Of a DNA stretch of 64,000 bases, positions 63,661 through 64,000 are shown piece by piece. The stretch's first letter is position 1, and each line of letters starts with the position of its first letter. The notes beneath the pieces are model-generated. The model made no database searches and was not told the origin of the DNA. It saw only the letters and a list, made by a program, of their open reading frames with translations. Position numbers and translations under genes: made by a program. The stretch covers positions 1 to 64,000 of the forward strand of contig JACRPE010000006.1 in NCBI GenBank assembly GCA_016214055.1, in the 5' to 3' direction. This stretch comes from Candidatus Roizmanbacteria bacterium. Lineage in GTDB: Bacteria; Patescibacteriota; Microgenomatia; UBA1406; GWC2-37-13.

Positions 63661-63701
63661 GTTCCACCTGTACCTATTGAGAGTTTCATAAGGGTATTAT
63701 A
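63661..63701 (-). other. right attachment junction with stranded native ychF promoter and first codons
   Basis: minus: TATAATACCCTTATGAAACTCTCAATAGG|TACAGGTGGAAC. Confidence 0.8.
63690..63701 (-). promoter_or_regulatory. stranded native ychF promoter: TATAAT-N6-ATG
   Basis: followed by MKLSIG codons. Confidence 0.75.
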
Positions 63702-64000
63702 GCAGTAAACAGGTGTGAAAAAGAAACAGCATATCAGGATTTTAATTTGATAATCTATACTTATTGAATCTGAAGATCTGCAACAAATGCATCAATACGT
63801 TCCTTGGTAACTGGCTGCATGACGAGAATATGAGCAAACTTTTCCGAAACGGCGAGTTGCCATTTTTTAACTAATTGGTACCACACTATATTTCATAGAA
63901 CCGATTTCCGCTTGACTTTTTCCTAAAATAAATTAAGATAAAGATCTAGTATGTCAAAATTGATATCGAACAGTTCAGTCATGATGATGCCTCAGCCCTT

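Larger units (their letters stand above)
51023..63674. mobile_element. integrated serine-integrase element (~12.65 kb) in ychF codon 6
   Basis: ychF 5' end found at both junctions (see findings); integrase, excisionase-like HTH, cargo. Confidence 0.85.

Noticed and set aside
63761-63900. Minus-strand C-terminal ORF fragment ...WYQLVKKWQLAVSEKFAHILVMQPVTKERIDAFVADLQIQ*
   Set aside because: Only about 40 codons with an upstream in-frame stop; may be a host pseudogene or short gene but unsupported without comparison.
1-64000. CRISPR arrays, rRNA genes, additional tRNAs
   Set aside because: None seen on reading either strand; only one tRNA (Thr) folded convincingly.

Overview
The window looks like a Candidate Phyla Radiation (Microgenomates-like) genome, judged from gene style only; there is no rRNA here to confirm taxonomy. 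It has a host backbone (about 1-51.0 kb and 63.7-64 kb) and one integrated mobile element (51,023-63,674, about 12.65 kb). Backbone content: a glycosyltransferase and trehalose-cycle locus (GT4 x2, kinase-like, GT20, HAD, GH37 trehalase, hexokinase); a RAYT-type transposase; pth, galT and a TrmB regulator; a possible SpeD-like/methyltransferase fusion; a duplicated small/large helical protein module; a surface locus with protein-O-mannosyltransferase, dockerin, cohesin and FN3 proteins; two TrpR/YerC-like regulators; a divergent SecA-like ATPase; rpmB, def, M50 protease, SpoU methyltransferase, tRNA-Thr(GGT) and ychF. Strongest observations: (1) The serine-integrase element is inserted inside codon 6 of ychF. 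The native start (TATAAT-N6-ATG AAA CTC TCA ATA GG, MKLSIG) is stranded at the right end, and a new element-encoded start (MGRVLSIG) restores the ORF at the left end. (2) Computed circularisation gives the integrase a different C-terminal tail. (3) Many genes, including the stranded ychF start, have a -10 box exactly 6 nt before the start codon, which predicts widespread leaderless transcription. (4) Each of two TrpR-like genes is bracketed by its own near-identical palindromes, and an upstream motif is shared with the RAYT gene. (5) There is a cohesin-dockerin locus with a domain shared between partners. (6) Several palindromic repeat families are inserted in frame inside CDSs. All calls are from reading the sequence; no searches were run.
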